Assembly (NCBI RefSeq): GCF_013347965.1
Contig: NZ_CP048810.1
Coordinates: 5,827,501 to 5,891,500 of the forward strand
Direction: 5' to 3'
Length of the DNA: 64,000 bases
From: Pseudomonas bijieensis
Lineage (GTDB): Bacteria > Pseudomonadota > Gammaproteobacteria > Pseudomonadales > Pseudomonadaceae
The notes under the pieces are model-generated. The model was not told the origin of the DNA. It worked only from the letters and a program-made list of their open reading frames with translations, and ran no database searches. Shown piece by piece: positions 48,314-56,764 of the stretch. Every line of letters starts with the position of its first letter. Within the stretch, counting starts at the first letter, position 1. Both the position numbers and the translations under genes were made by a program.

Positions 48314-48332
48314 CACATACCTCCATCGATGG

Positions 48333-48400
48333 ATGGGGTCGTCCCCGGATTAGGCACTCGATCGGGAGCCTGATCGAGTGGCGGGGTCGTCCCCGCGCTG
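48333..48400 (-). promoter_or_regulatory. Guanidine-II (mini-ykkC) riboswitch
   Basis: Read on the minus strand, two hairpins each have a GGGG-ACGA-CCCC loop: the distal one at 48381-48396 (GCGGGGACGACCCCGC) and the proximal at 48335-48346. These ACGR loops define the class. Between them the linker folds into a third hairpin, CACTCGATC and GATCGAGTG. The proximal hairpin is followed by TCCATCGATGGA, whose second arm overlaps the ribosome site GGAGG, so guanidine binding could free it for sugE translation. The position before sugE matches the known role. Confidence 0.9.
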
Positions 48401-48441
48401 GATGGATAGTGCCAATTACTGACCACTCGATCAAGTCTGCT

Positions 48442-49410
48442 TCAGTCGGCTGCCTGCCGGGCGGCGAGGGTTTCGCGGTCCTGTTTTTCACTCATGCGCC
48501 GGAAATACGTCGAGAGCAGCGCCCCGGATATATTGTGCCAGACGCTGAACAGCGCGCTGGGTACCGCCGCCAGCGGCGAAAAGTGCGCACTGGCCAACGC
48601 CGCGCCGAGGCCGGAGTTCTGCATGCCCACTTCCAGGGCCAGGGATTTACGTTGGGCCAGCGGCAGCTTGAACAAGTGCCCGGTGAAATAACCGAGCAAA
48701 AAGCCGAAGCTGTTGTGCAGCATCACCACGGCCATGATCAGCAGGCCCGATTCGGCAATTTTCGCCTGGCTGGCGGCCACTACGGCGGTGACGATGATGA
48801 CGATGCTCACCACCGACACCAGCGGCAACACCTCCACCGCATGCCGTACCTTGTCCCCTAGCAGCCGTTGCGCCACCACGCCCAATACGATCGGCAGCAG
48901 CACCACTTGCAGGATCGACCAGAACAGCTCCATGAACGACACTGGCAACCAAGCCGAGGCGAGCAACCAGATCAGCGCCGGGGTCAGCAGTGGAGCGAGC
49001 AGGGTGGTGACGGCGGCGATGGCCACCGACAGAGCCAAGTCACCCCGAGCCAGCCAGGTCATGACATTCGACGAGGTGCCGCTTGGGCAGCAACCCACGA
49101 GAATGACGCCGACGGCGATTTCCGGCGGCAGGTGGAACACCTGGCAGAGCAACCACGCCACACCGGGCATGATCACGAAATGCGCGACGACGCCCAGGGC
49201 CACGCGCCAGGGATGACGCGCGACTTCGGCGAAGTCATCGAGCTTGAGGGTCAGGCCCATGCCGAACATCACCAGTCCCAGCAGCGGCACAATCGCGCCT
49301 TTCAGACCGATGAACCAGGTCGGCTGCACAAATGCCACGACGGCGAAAATCAGTACCCAGTAAGCGAAGGTGTTGCCGACGAAGCGACTCAATGCAGCCA
49401 GTGCGCGCAT
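48442..49410 (-). CDS. Bile acid:sodium symporter (BASS) family transporter
   Basis: A 322-residue membrane protein with about nine to ten helices of the BASS family (SBF-like). The block GVILVGCCPSGTSSNVMTWLARGD is the family's crossed-helix substrate site, and ALEVGMQNSGLGAAL the second site. Bacterial members take up organic anions such as pantothenate or keto acids; the substrate is not determined here. The ATG at 49410 is chosen over an upstream frame because of AGGATCAGGTC before it. It lies upstream of sugE, separated by the riboswitch. Confidence 0.88.
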   Translation of the reverse strand: MRALAALSRFVGNTFAYWVLIFAVVAFVQPTWFIGLKGAIVPLLGLVMFGMGLTLKLDDFAEVARHPWRVALGVVAHFVIMPGVAWLLCQVFHLPPEIAVGVILVGCCPSGTSSNVMTWLARGDLALSVAIAAVTTLLAPLLTPALIWLLASAWLPVSFMELFWSILQVVLLPIVLGVVAQRLLGDKVRHAVEVLPLVSVVSIVIIVTAVVAASQAKIAESGLLIMAVVMLHNSFGFLLGYFTGHLFKLPLAQRKSLALEVGMQNSGLGAALASAHFSPLAAVPSALFSVWHNISGALLSTYFRRMSEKQDRETLAARQAAD

Positions 49411-49447
49411 GACCTGATCCTTTATTGTTAAGAACACCGAATACTAG

Positions 49448-49536
49448 TGTGGGAGCGAGCCTGCTCGCGATAGCAGAGGATCAGTCAGCATTTCTGTGAC
49501 TGTCATGCCGCTATCGCGAGCAGGCTCGCTCCCACA
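49448..49536. repeat. REP pair (inverted)
   Basis: TGTGGGAGCGAGCCTGCTCG on the left and CGAGCAGGCTCGCTCCCACA on the right with CGCGATAGC cores, between rdgC and the BASS gene. Confidence 0.9.
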
Positions 49537-49553
49537 AGGGCAACCCGTTACCT

Positions 49554-50474
49554 TTAGATCCCCTGCGGAATCTCTTCCCCACCCAGTGCTTCAACCAGCG
49601 CCGGCAGGAACTCGCCGAACGTCAGCATCATCAGGGTGAAACTGGCGTCCAGTTGGCCAAGGGCCTCGTCGCCACCGTCCTGCTCCGCCTGGTCTTGCAG
49701 CAGGTCTTCGAACTTCAGGCGCTTGACCACCATTTTGTCGTCGAGCACGAAGGACAGCTTGTCCTGCCAGGCCAGCGACAGTTGTGTCACCACTTTGCCG
49801 GTGTTCAAGTGCAGCTGGATTTCGTCGCTGGTCAGGTCCTGGCGCTTGCAGCGCACGATGCCACCGTCTTCGTGGGTGTCGCGCAGTTCGCATTCATCCA
49901 GCACGAAGAAATCATCTGCGGCTTTCTGGGTCTTGACCCAGTCGGTCATGGTCGCGGTGGGGGCCATCTTGACCGTCAGCGGGCGGACCGGCAGCGAGCC
50001 GATGACTTCGCGCAGGGTCGAGAGCAGGTCTTCGGCGCGTTTCGGGCTGGCCGAGTTCACCAGGATCAGGCCCTGTTTCGGCGCGATGGCGGCGAAGGTG
50101 GACGAGCGACGGATGAACGCACGCGGCAGGAACGCCTGGATGATTTCATCCTTGAGCTGGTCCCGTTCCTTTTTATAGACCTTGCGCATTTGCTCGGCTT
50201 CGATCTCTTCGACCTTTTCCTTCAAGGCATCGCGTACGACGCTGCCTGGCAAGATGCGTTCTTCCTTGCGCGCGGCGATCAGCAGGAAATCCTGGCTGAC
50301 GTGCACCAGCGGCGCGTCTTCGCCTTTGCCAAACGGCGCGACGAAACCGTAAGTGGTCAACTCCTGGCTTGCACATGGACGCGCCAGTTTGCTGGCCAGT
50401 GCAGTTTCCAACGCCTCGGCATCAAAAGGCAGATCTTGGGTCAGGCGATAGATAAGCAGGTTTTTGAACCACAT
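49554..50474 (-). CDS. rdgC: Recombination-associated protein RdgC
   Basis: A 306-residue DNA-binding protein that forms a ring on DNA and inhibits RecA. The whole sequence fits the family: [20 protein letters not shown] at the N-terminus, a basic helix-rich centre ([16 protein letters not shown]), [19 protein letters not shown], and an acidic end. The ATG at 50474 is chosen over eight upstream codons (MYKGETHP) because the mature family starts MWFKNL; AGGAG precedes it. Length matches. Confidence 0.95.
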   Translation of the reverse strand: MWFKNLLIYRLTQDLPFDAEALETALASKLARPCASQELTTYGFVAPFGKGEDAPLVHVSQDFLLIAARKEERILPGSVVRDALKEKVEEIEAEQMRKVYKKERDQLKDEIIQAFLPRAFIRRSSTFAAIAPKQGLILVNSASPKRAEDLLSTLREVIGSLPVRPLTVKMAPTATMTDWVKTQKAADDFFVLDECELRDTHEDGGIVRCKRQDLTSDEIQLHLNTGKVVTQLSLAWQDKLSFVLDDKMVVKRLKFEDLLQDQAEQDGGDEALGQLDASFTLMMLTFGEFLPALVEALGGEEIPQGI

Positions 50475-50584
50475 GGGGTGAGTCTCTCCTTTATACAAAG
50501 GGGGGCATTATTCTCTTCGCGGCGCCATAGGCCAACCCTTCGCTAAGCCTTTGGAAGGCCTGAAAAAATTAATTTAAAAAGTGC

Positions 50585-50613
50585 TTGCCAGCTTAAAGAG
50601 TGCTCCGTAGAAT
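50585..50613 (+). promoter_or_regulatory. tRNA promoter, first block
   Basis: TTGCCA (50585-50590), 17 bases, TAGAAT (50608-50613), about 20 bases before tRNA-Val. Confidence 0.75.
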
Positions 50614-50634
50614 GCGCGCCACACCGAAAGCGAA

Positions 50635-50710
50635 GGGTGATTAGCTCAGCTGGGAGAGCGTCTGCCTTACAAGCAGAATGTCGGCGGTTCGATCCCGTCA
50701 TCACCCACCA
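50635..50710 (+). tRNA. tRNA-Val (anticodon TAC), copy 1
   Basis: A 76-base cloverleaf starting GGGTGATTAGCTCAGC, with anticodon loop CTTACAA, T-loop GGTTCGATCC and CCA end encoded. The TAC anticodon reads valine codons. Confidence 0.97.
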
Positions 50711-50729
50711 TTCGTGCAACGTGTTACGC

Positions 50730-50806
50730 GCAGCGGTAGTTCAGTCGGTTAGAATACCGGCCTGTCACGCCGGGGGTCGCGGGTTCGAGTCCCGTCCGCT
50801 GCGCCA
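50730..50806 (+). tRNA. tRNA-Asp (anticodon GTC), copy 1
   Basis: A 77-base cloverleaf with acceptor GCAGCGG/CCGCTGC, anticodon loop CTGTCAC, T-arm GGGTTCGAGTCCC and CCA end. Confidence 0.97.
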
Positions 50807-50847
50807 TATTCGGTTATCTGGAACACTGAACGCCAGGTCACCACAGA

Positions 50848-50870
50848 AAGCCCGCTAACGCGGGCTTTTT
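50848..50870 (+). terminator. Terminator of the first tRNA block
   Basis: The stem AAGCCCGC/GCGGGCTT with a TAAC loop and TTTTT. Confidence 0.9.
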
Positions 50871-50981
50871 GCTGTTTGCAGTTCCTGCGGTGTGCGTTGC
50901 TCATGTTTTTTGCTGAATTTGCTAATTAAATCAGCACGTTACAAAAAAATGTGAGAGAATGCGCCCCGCATCGAAAGTGAA

Positions 50982-51057
50982 GGGTGATTAGCTCAGCTGG
51001 GAGAGCGTCTGCCTTACAAGCAGAATGTCGGCGGTTCGATCCCGTCATCACCCACCA
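50982..51057 (+). tRNA. tRNA-Val (anticodon TAC), copy 2
   Basis: Identical to copy 1 over its 76 bases. Confidence 0.97.
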
Positions 51058-51074
51058 AACTTTCAATGTTACGC

Positions 51075-51151
51075 GCAGCGGTAGTTCAGTCGGTTAGAAT
51101 ACCGGCCTGTCACGCCGGGGGTCGCGGGTTCGAGTCCCGTCCGCTGCGCCA
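51075..51151 (+). tRNA. tRNA-Asp (anticodon GTC), copy 2
   Basis: Identical to copy 1 over its 77 bases. The bases before it are shortened relative to copy 1. Confidence 0.97.
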
Positions 51152-51190
51152 TATTCGGTCACCTGGAACGCTGAACGCCAGGTACCCACA

Positions 51191-51218
51191 AAAAGCCCGC
51201 TCATTGAGCGGGCTTTTT
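51191..51218 (+). terminator. Terminator of the second tRNA block
   Basis: The stem AAAAAGCCCGCTC/GAGCGGGCTTTTT; the flanking sequence matches the first terminator region. Confidence 0.9.
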
Positions 51219-51240
51219 GCTGTCTGGCATTTGCCTGCCT

Positions 51241-52377
51241 CTATTGCTCAGCGTTACGGCTGTGACGGTAATCGCTGACTGCCTCATACACCGCTTTACG
51301 CAAGCGGTTGATACCGCCAATGGGGCGATGGGCCTCGATGCCGAACCAGGGGTTGAACGACTGGTTGTCGCAGGCCAGGTTCAGCTTGGGTGTGTCGAAA
51401 TCCTGGGCCGGCACCTTGATGTGGGCCACGGTCTCGAACGGTGCGTCACTTTCCTGCCATTCAATACTGGTGTCTTCGATCGGCATGTACTTGCTCGGAT
51501 CCTGGCGCTGGATCTGCAAGACAAAACATGCCGGCACCCGGTCTGTGGATAACTGCTGGTTCAGCGCGCTCCGCAAGAAATTCGGCAGGTCCTGGTTTTG
51601 TGCGGGCAGCGTATAGGCCGGGCAGCTATCCGGGTCCGGTGCTACGCGAAACTTGGCATTGGCCTCACCAAACTTGTAGGGCGACACCGAGAAGTAAGTG
51701 GTCTGGGTCGGGCTGGCCGGAGGCGGCGAGAGTGTCGCCAGGGCGATGAACAGATGGCGGATCTGCCAGGTGCGCGGGTCCAGGCTCGGAAAGAAAGCCA
51801 TCGCCTTCTTCCCGTCAGCCTGGGCGGCCACATTCTGGCGATATTCAGCGACGTCACTGACGAAGAAGTTCGGATGATTGAACATCACGAAGTCCTGCTC
51901 GCCGTGTGGTTGCCGATCCGCCAGCAGCTGTTTGCCGGGCACATCCAGCAGCTTGATCGCCATCCCACGGGCATCGCGCAGGCTGTCGAACTGCGGATAG
52001 GCGTTGCCGTTGGACAGGCGAATCGTCGCTTGCCAGGTCTTCCCCGGTTCGGCAAAGACTCCCTGGCGCAAGGGGGCCGGCAGGTCGTTCGGCACCTGGA
52101 CTTCGGCCATGACACAGCCGTGGGCCTTGGCATGGGCGTCACGCAGGTAGCGCGTGCCTTCACGGTGCTGGTCGACGATGCGAATAGCGGTCTGAATGAT
52201 GTCCTGGGTCATGGCGGTTTCGCCGGGTGCAATCTGCTCCTTGTCCGAGACCGGCCCGCGGTGTTGCCAGGCGAACCAGGCCGAGGACAAGGCCCAGCAG
52301 AGCAACCCGATGCCCAGCAGCCACAGGAGCGTCTTGCCCAAAAAGGCGCCGAGGCGCAGCCAGAGGGTGATCAACAT
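51241..52377 (-). CDS. Catalase-family heme protein (SrpA-like)
   Basis: A 378-residue protein with one N-terminal membrane helix (TLLWLLGIGLLCWALSSAWFA) and a catalase-like fold. AKAHGCVMAEVQV near the N-terminus resembles the distal-His strand of catalases (HARG-type), FVMFNHPNFFVSDV the NNxPVFF segment, and RKAVYEAVSDYR may supply the proximal Tyr. It lacks the full classical catalase signatures, so peroxide disproportionation is not certain; family relatives act on organic hydroperoxides. It follows the cytochrome gene by 31 bases, so both are one operon. Confidence 0.78.
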   Translation of the reverse strand: MLITLWLRLGAFLGKTLLWLLGIGLLCWALSSAWFAWQHRGPVSDKEQIAPGETAMTQDIIQTAIRIVDQHREGTRYLRDAHAKAHGCVMAEVQVPNDLPAPLRQGVFAEPGKTWQATIRLSNGNAYPQFDSLRDARGMAIKLLDVPGKQLLADRQPHGEQDFVMFNHPNFFVSDVAEYRQNVAAQADGKKAMAFFPSLDPRTWQIRHLFIALATLSPPPASPTQTTYFSVSPYKFGEANAKFRVAPDPDSCPAYTLPAQNQDLPNFLRSALNQQLSTDRVPACFVLQIQRQDPSKYMPIEDTSIEWQESDAPFETVAHIKVPAQDFDTPKLNLACDNQSFNPWFGIEAHRPIGGINRLRKAVYEAVSDYRHSRNAEQ

Positions 52378-52408
52378 GCCAACATCCTTTTACCTGTGGG
52401 GTTCATCA

Positions 52409-54214
52409 TTACAGTTGCGACTCCAACGGCCCGCCCAGCACCTTCAAATACTCCAGCAAGGCCCAGCGTTCCTGCGGTTGCAGCAAGCGGCCAATGACGC
52501 CATTGCCTCGCTCGCCCGCGCGGAATTCATGGCCGCTGTTGTGATTGCCGGTAATCCGGGTATCGAAGAGGAAACCGTTGGTAAAGGCTTCGGTGCGATA
52601 GCCCAGGTGGCGTGGGTCGTATTCGAAGTTGCCTTTATAGAAAGTGATTGCGCGTTCGTCCTGAGGCGACAGCAATTGATAGATCGTCGGCACCGAGCCG
52701 TTGTGCAGGAACGGTGGCGTGGCCCAGACACCCGCCAACGGCCGGGCCTTGTAGGCGCGCAATTCGCGTACACCGATGGGCAGGCCGAAACCGTCCAGGG
52801 CCGGGCGCTCGGCGGGGGTGACGCCGGCATCGCGGTAGGCGCGGTTTTCCACGAATGCCGTGACGTAGGCCAGGCCTTTGGCGACCGAGAGTTGGCTCAG
52901 GTCCAGTGGCTCCGTCGGGGTCGGGTGCAGTTGCACTTCCAGCTTCGCCAACTCGGCCGGATCCCATTGCAGGCTGGTCAGGTCGAAGCGGTGGTCAGCG
53001 ATGTTGTTGGCGGTGCCCGGGTCGGTACCGATCACCTGTATCGGCAGCATATGCAGTTGTTGCACCGGCCTGTCGGGCCCCTGGACCACTTTAGGCACAT
53101 GGCAGCCGGCGCAGTTTTCGCTGAACAGGGCCCGGCCCTTGGCCGCCAACGGTTTATCGATTGCACCCAGCAGCGCTTCCGGCCACACCGGGGGCTTGAG
53201 CAGTTGCAGGGTTTCCTCGATCTTGTTCAAGTCGCGCACACGCACGCTGGAGGGGTAGCGCGCATCGCCTTGCAGCGGTTTGCCTTGGGCGTCGAAGAAA
53301 CTCAGCGTGGCGCCAACCCCCAGCGCTTCACCGACGTTGCGGGCCATCGGTTGCTGGGCTGATCCGTTCCACTGCACCCAGTCGAACGTCCATATGTCCC
53401 ATAGTTGCGGGTAATCCACCGGTGCGTTGGCGACACGGTAGTTCTCTGCCGAAATGGCATCGCCGAAGCTGGCATTGGCGATGCGGCCGAAGGCGTCGGT
53501 ACGGCCCGGGCCCTCTTCGGTGGGGTAGAGGCCGCGATGGGTATCGTTCCAGGCCACCCGCAGGAACGTGTCCAGGGAGACCTTGAACGCCTTGCGCAAT
53601 TCCTCGTGGCGGGCATCGTAGTCCTTGCCCAGCACCTGGCGGGCGAAGCGCTCGAATTTCCATGGGTTGTAGTAGGTAGATGCCAGACTGGCGACCAATG
53701 CCTGTCCGAAACTGCCACCGCGTAATGTAGGAACACTGGAAGGCAGCACATGCTGAGCCGAGCCGCCATCGATCCGTATCGCCTGGCCTTTGAAGCGCAA
53801 TTCGCCGGTATGACACGCCGCGCAGGTGATATCCAGGAACTGCTCGCTGCTGCCCGGATTCTGGTGCCGTGCAAACCCTACCGGCAAATTGCCGGGATTG
53901 TCAGGCGAGGCTTTCTGCGCCGGATCGACCAGGAAGCCAAAGCGCGCCAGGTACTCGGGCGAAGCGAAGCGTTGTTGCGAGAATGGCAATTCGAGGGCGG
54001 TGAACCAGTCGTAGCGTAGGCCTTTGACCTGGGTGCCCTGGGGGGTGAAGTAATACGTCTGGCGCTCGGCGGCGCTCCATTGATCCAGGTAATGCACCTG
54101 TTCGACGGGCGTATAGAACGGCAAGCGAGGATTGGCGACGTAATAAAGCACCACGGCCACGACGACGATCAGTAGCGCGAGAAGCAGCAAGAGAATGCGA
54201 GAGAGAAGGCGCAC
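52409..54214 (-). CDS. Di-heme cytochrome c (RoxA/cytochrome c peroxidase-like)
   Basis: A 601-residue protein with an N-terminal membrane anchor or signal helix (ILLLLLALLIVVVAVVLYYVA, 7-27) and two heme c motifs: CAACH at 131-135 and CAGCH at 368-372. The large spacing between them, and blocks such as PAERPALDGFGLP and GVWATPPFLHNGSVPTIYQLL, fit the di-heme peroxidase/rubber-oxygenase-like group. It acts on the periplasmic side. The operon partner is the catalase-family gene. Substrate is unknown. Confidence 0.83.
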   Translation of the reverse strand: MRLLSRILLLLLALLIVVVAVVLYYVANPRLPFYTPVEQVHYLDQWSAAERQTYYFTPQGTQVKGLRYDWFTALELPFSQQRFASPEYLARFGFLVDPAQKASPDNPGNLPVGFARHQNPGSSEQFLDITCAACHTGELRFKGQAIRIDGGSAQHVLPSSVPTLRGGSFGQALVASLASTYYNPWKFERFARQVLGKDYDARHEELRKAFKVSLDTFLRVAWNDTHRGLYPTEEGPGRTDAFGRIANASFGDAISAENYRVANAPVDYPQLWDIWTFDWVQWNGSAQQPMARNVGEALGVGATLSFFDAQGKPLQGDARYPSSVRVRDLNKIEETLQLLKPPVWPEALLGAIDKPLAAKGRALFSENCAGCHVPKVVQGPDRPVQQLHMLPIQVIGTDPGTANNIADHRFDLTSLQWDPAELAKLEVQLHPTPTEPLDLSQLSVAKGLAYVTAFVENRAYRDAGVTPAERPALDGFGLPIGVRELRAYKARPLAGVWATPPFLHNGSVPTIYQLLSPQDERAITFYKGNFEYDPRHLGYRTEAFTNGFLFDTRITGNHNSGHEFRAGERGNGVIGRLLQPQERWALLEYLKVLGGPLESQL

Positions 54215-54483
54215 GGTAACGTCCTTGTTTTTTTGATATGTCCTTATGCCTCAGTGCCGCGCGGCGGGCAAGTGGCCATTACCCCTGGCCTGTAGGGGAG
54301 CGGCAATTTGTCCCTGTACGTCGCAGATGACAGATGCTTCATTCGTACAGGGTTAAAAAGCGTTTGCAGGCCTGAACTTATCGTTACTTTGCGGCTCACA
54401 TGCCGGTAGCCATTGGTCGTGGCCGCCTGATAAGCTCGCGGCTTTATTCGATTGCCCTTTAGGCGCATGAACAAGGAAATAGC

Positions 54484-55197
54484 ATGAAACAGCATCGGTT
54501 GGCGGCGGCGGTGGCCCTGGTTGGCCTGGTACTCGCGGGTTGCGACTCGCAGACCAGCGTAGAGCTGAAGACCCCGGCGCAGAAAGCTTCCTACGGTATT
54601 GGCCTGAACATGGGCAAGAGCCTGGCTCAGGAAGGTATGGACGACCTGGACTCCAAAGCGGTCGCCCAGGGCATCGAAGATGCCGTCGGCAAGAAAGAAC
54701 AGAAGCTCAAGGACGAAGAACTGGTCGAAGCCTTTGCCGCACTGCAAAAGCGTGCCGAAGAGCGCATGGCCAAGATGAGCGAAGAGTCGGCTGCTGCCGG
54801 CAAGAAGTTCCTTGAAGAAAACGGCAAGAAAGCCGGTGTCACCACCACCGCTTCCGGCCTGCAGTACGAAGTGGTCAAGAAAGCCGACGGTCCACAGCCT
54901 AAGCCGACTGACGTCGTGACTGTTCACTACACCGGCAAGCTGACCAACGGCACCGTATTCGACAGCTCCGTTGAACGTGGCAGCCCGATTGACCTGCCGG
55001 TCAGCGGCGTGATCCCGGGTTGGGTCGAAGGCCTGCAACTGATGCACGTCGGCGAGAAGTACAAGCTGTACATCCCGAGCGACCTGGCCTACGGCGCCCA
55101 GAGCCCGAGCCCGGCTATTCCGGCCAATTCGGTCCTGGTGTTCGACCTGGAACTGCTGGCGATCAAGGATCCGGCAAAAGAAGACGCAGCCAAGTAA
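54484..55197 (+). CDS. FKBP-type peptidyl-prolyl isomerase, Mip/FklB-like lipoprotein
   Basis: A 237-residue lipoprotein (VLAGC, C20). The N-terminal third is the helical dimer domain of Mip/FkpA (ASYGIGLNMGKSLAQEGMDD and a long helix), and residues about 115-225 form the FKBP domain (VVTVHYTGKLTNGTVFDSS, PGWVEGLQLMHVGEKYKLYI). It folds proteins in the periplasm. The ATG at 54484 follows AGGAAATAGC. A strong terminator follows. Confidence 0.93.
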   Translation: MKQHRLAAAVALVGLVLAGCDSQTSVELKTPAQKASYGIGLNMGKSLAQEGMDDLDSKAVAQGIEDAVGKKEQKLKDEELVEAFAALQKRAEERMAKMSEESAAAGKKFLEENGKKAGVTTTASGLQYEVVKKADGPQPKPTDVVTVHYTGKLTNGTVFDSSVERGSPIDLPVSGVIPGWVEGLQLMHVGEKYKLYIPSDLAYGAQSPSPAIPANSVLVFDLELLAIKDPAKEDAAK

Positions 55198-55212
55198 TCG
55201 CGTCTGCTATAA

Positions 55213-55245
55213 CGACAACGCCTCGCTTATGCGGGGCGTTGTCGC
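55213..55245 (+). terminator. Terminator after the FKBP gene
   Basis: The stem GACAACGCCTCGC/GCGGGGCGTTGTC with a TTAT loop. There is no long T-run, so termination could be partial. Confidence 0.7.
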
Positions 55246-55448
55246 ATCTGGGCTGCGGCAAATGGCAAAAAAACCGAACGCACGATGCAGGCTGCAGTCA
55301 TAGGCAATACAGGCGCTGGGCTAGACGCAGTCAGCCGGTCAAGTCAATGAAATATTGGGTTTTTTTATGTGAGTAAAAAACGCCCGATCTAAGCCGGGGC
55401 CTTATGAAACGGGGGCTTCAGCGCGGAAATGCAGCTCTGTTCACAAGG

Positions 55449-55471
55449 TTATCCACAATTTGTGTGGATAA
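55449..55471. promoter_or_regulatory. Inverted pair of perfect DnaA boxes
   Basis: TTATCCACA (55449-55457), ATTTG, then TGTGGATAA (55463-55471). Both match the strong DnaA consensus, face each other, and end 20 bases before the start of the YkvA-like gene. Confidence 0.8.
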
Positions 55472-55490
55472 CATTTCAGTGGGAGAAAAA

Positions 55491-55940
55491 ATGAAGGCCC
55501 CGTGGAATTTTGCGCGATTTCTGCCCTTGGCAGGCCGCCTGCTGGCCCGCGGTCGATTGCCGACATTGCTGTTTGCCGTCGCCAGCAAAGGTGCCCGGGA
55601 GGGCGGGCGGTTGGGCAAACTCAAGGAGGACCTGCGTCTGCTGCAGGCCCTGTGCCTGGCCTACTGGCGGGGCGAATACCGCGCTGTCAGTGCCAAGTCG
55701 ATGTTGTCGGTGGTGGCAGGGCTCATGTACTTCCTCAGTCCCCTGGACGCGATTCCGGATATCTTGCCGATGTTTGGCATGTTCGACGATATCGCGGTGC
55801 TGGCATGGGTCATGAAAACCCTCGACGTTGAACTCGAGGCTTTCCGCGCCTGGCGCTATCGACAATCCCCCGAGAAGCTGGCCCAGGTCGAAAGGCTTCC
55901 CGATACCCCGGAACAACTCCAAAGCCAGAAAAAGACCTGA
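55491..55940 (+). CDS. YkvA family protein (DUF1232)
   Basis: A 149-residue protein with the DUF1232 signature, VVAGLMYFLSPLDAIPDILPM, a hydrophobic helix with the conserved SPLDAIPDxxP. The N-terminus is basic. The function is unknown; members are membrane-associated. The ATG at 55491 has GGGAG 6 bases upstream; the open frame runs 29 codons further through the DnaA boxes and is not used. The DnaA box pair at its promoter suggests control by DnaA-ATP. Confidence 0.82.
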   Translation: MKAPWNFARFLPLAGRLLARGRLPTLLFAVASKGAREGGRLGKLKEDLRLLQALCLAYWRGEYRAVSAKSMLSVVAGLMYFLSPLDAIPDILPMFGMFDDIAVLAWVMKTLDVELEAFRAWRYRQSPEKLAQVERLPDTPEQLQSQKKT

Positions 55941-56054
55941 TTCGCTAGCAATTGCCCCTGAGAATTCATCGCACCGCGACCTTAGCCGGTATTAGGATTA
56001 CACTTCCAAGGAAAAAGGCTGACTCGCTAAGTGTTGTTGTCCTACGGGGTAGAC

Positions 56055-56396
56055 ATGGATATTCAAATAATCACACGTGACGGAGAGCCCGAGTACGCGG
56101 TTTTGCCGTGGGATCAGTACCAGTCTTTGTTGAAGGCAGCAGGCATCGATCAAGCACCGCCGCGCGAGGCGACAGTCCGTCACGCGGCGGCACCCGGCCA
56201 GGTTCTCCCTGGCCTGGATCAATTACGCAGTTTGCGCGAAGGGAAGGGCATCGCCATTGAGGCGCTGGCCCGCACGGTAGGTATCAGCCCGTCTTATCTG
56301 GCCTTGATCGAGAGCGGCGAGCGTCAGCCCGATGCCGCGATTCGGCGCAGTCTGGCCTGGGAGTTGACGGTGCCGGGTTGGAGGGAAGAATCGTGA
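56055..56396 (+). CDS. Phd-like/HTH regulator (Xre family)
   Basis: A 113-residue protein with two parts: an N-terminal stretch MDIQIITRDGEPEYAVLPWDQYQSLL that looks like a short Phd/YefM-type dimer strand, and a C-terminal helix-turn-helix (GIAIEALARTVGISPSYLALIESGERQPDAA, about 72-102) of the Xre/Cro type. It probably binds its own promoter. No toxin partner is apparent downstream. The ATG at 56055 is chosen; a short upstream extension is possible. Confidence 0.75.
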   Translation: MDIQIITRDGEPEYAVLPWDQYQSLLKAAGIDQAPPREATVRHAAAPGQVLPGLDQLRSLREGKGIAIEALARTVGISPSYLALIESGERQPDAAIRRSLAWELTVPGWREES

Positions 56397-56764
56397 GCGT
56401 ACGCATCAGTCGGCAGCATTGGGATGGGTTGTTGGGTGAATTGGACCAGGCGCGTCGCCAGCGCCATTTGTTGACTTACCGAGCGTTGCTGGAGCGCTTG
56501 CAACTGCCCAGCCCGGCCATGCAGACCTTGACTGCGGCCCTTGAACACCTGGCTGCGCTGGACGCCCGGGCGGAACAGCCGTTGCGCAGTTCATTGGTGA
56601 TCAGCCAGGGCGCCAGTCGTTTGCCGCGAACCGGGTTCTTTGAGTGCGTTGAGCGCCTGGGCCGCTTTTCCGGGCCTTCCGATGGCGTGGCCGCAGCCTC
56701 CTGGCACGCTTCGGAAGTGGTTCGGGTTTTTGAATACGAGTACCCCGAGTCGGCGGAGGCCTGA
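56393..56764 (+). CDS. Conserved hypothetical protein
   Basis: A 123-residue mostly helical protein (GTG start, (M)SVRISRQHWDGLLGELDQARRQRH). No motif is recognised. It overlaps the previous gene by 4 bases (GTGA), and the next gene starts at the very base after its stop, so the three genes are a tight operon. Its likely role is shared with the regulator and the Sel1 protein. Confidence 0.68.
   Translation: MSVRISRQHWDGLLGELDQARRQRHLLTYRALLERLQLPSPAMQTLTAALEHLAALDARAEQPLRSSLVISQGASRLPRTGFFECVERLGRFSGPSDGVAAASWHASEVVRVFEYEYPESAEA

Noticed and set aside
50637..51278. Two small frames over the tRNA genes
   Set aside because: They are readings of tRNA sequence, as shown by the cloverleaf structures.
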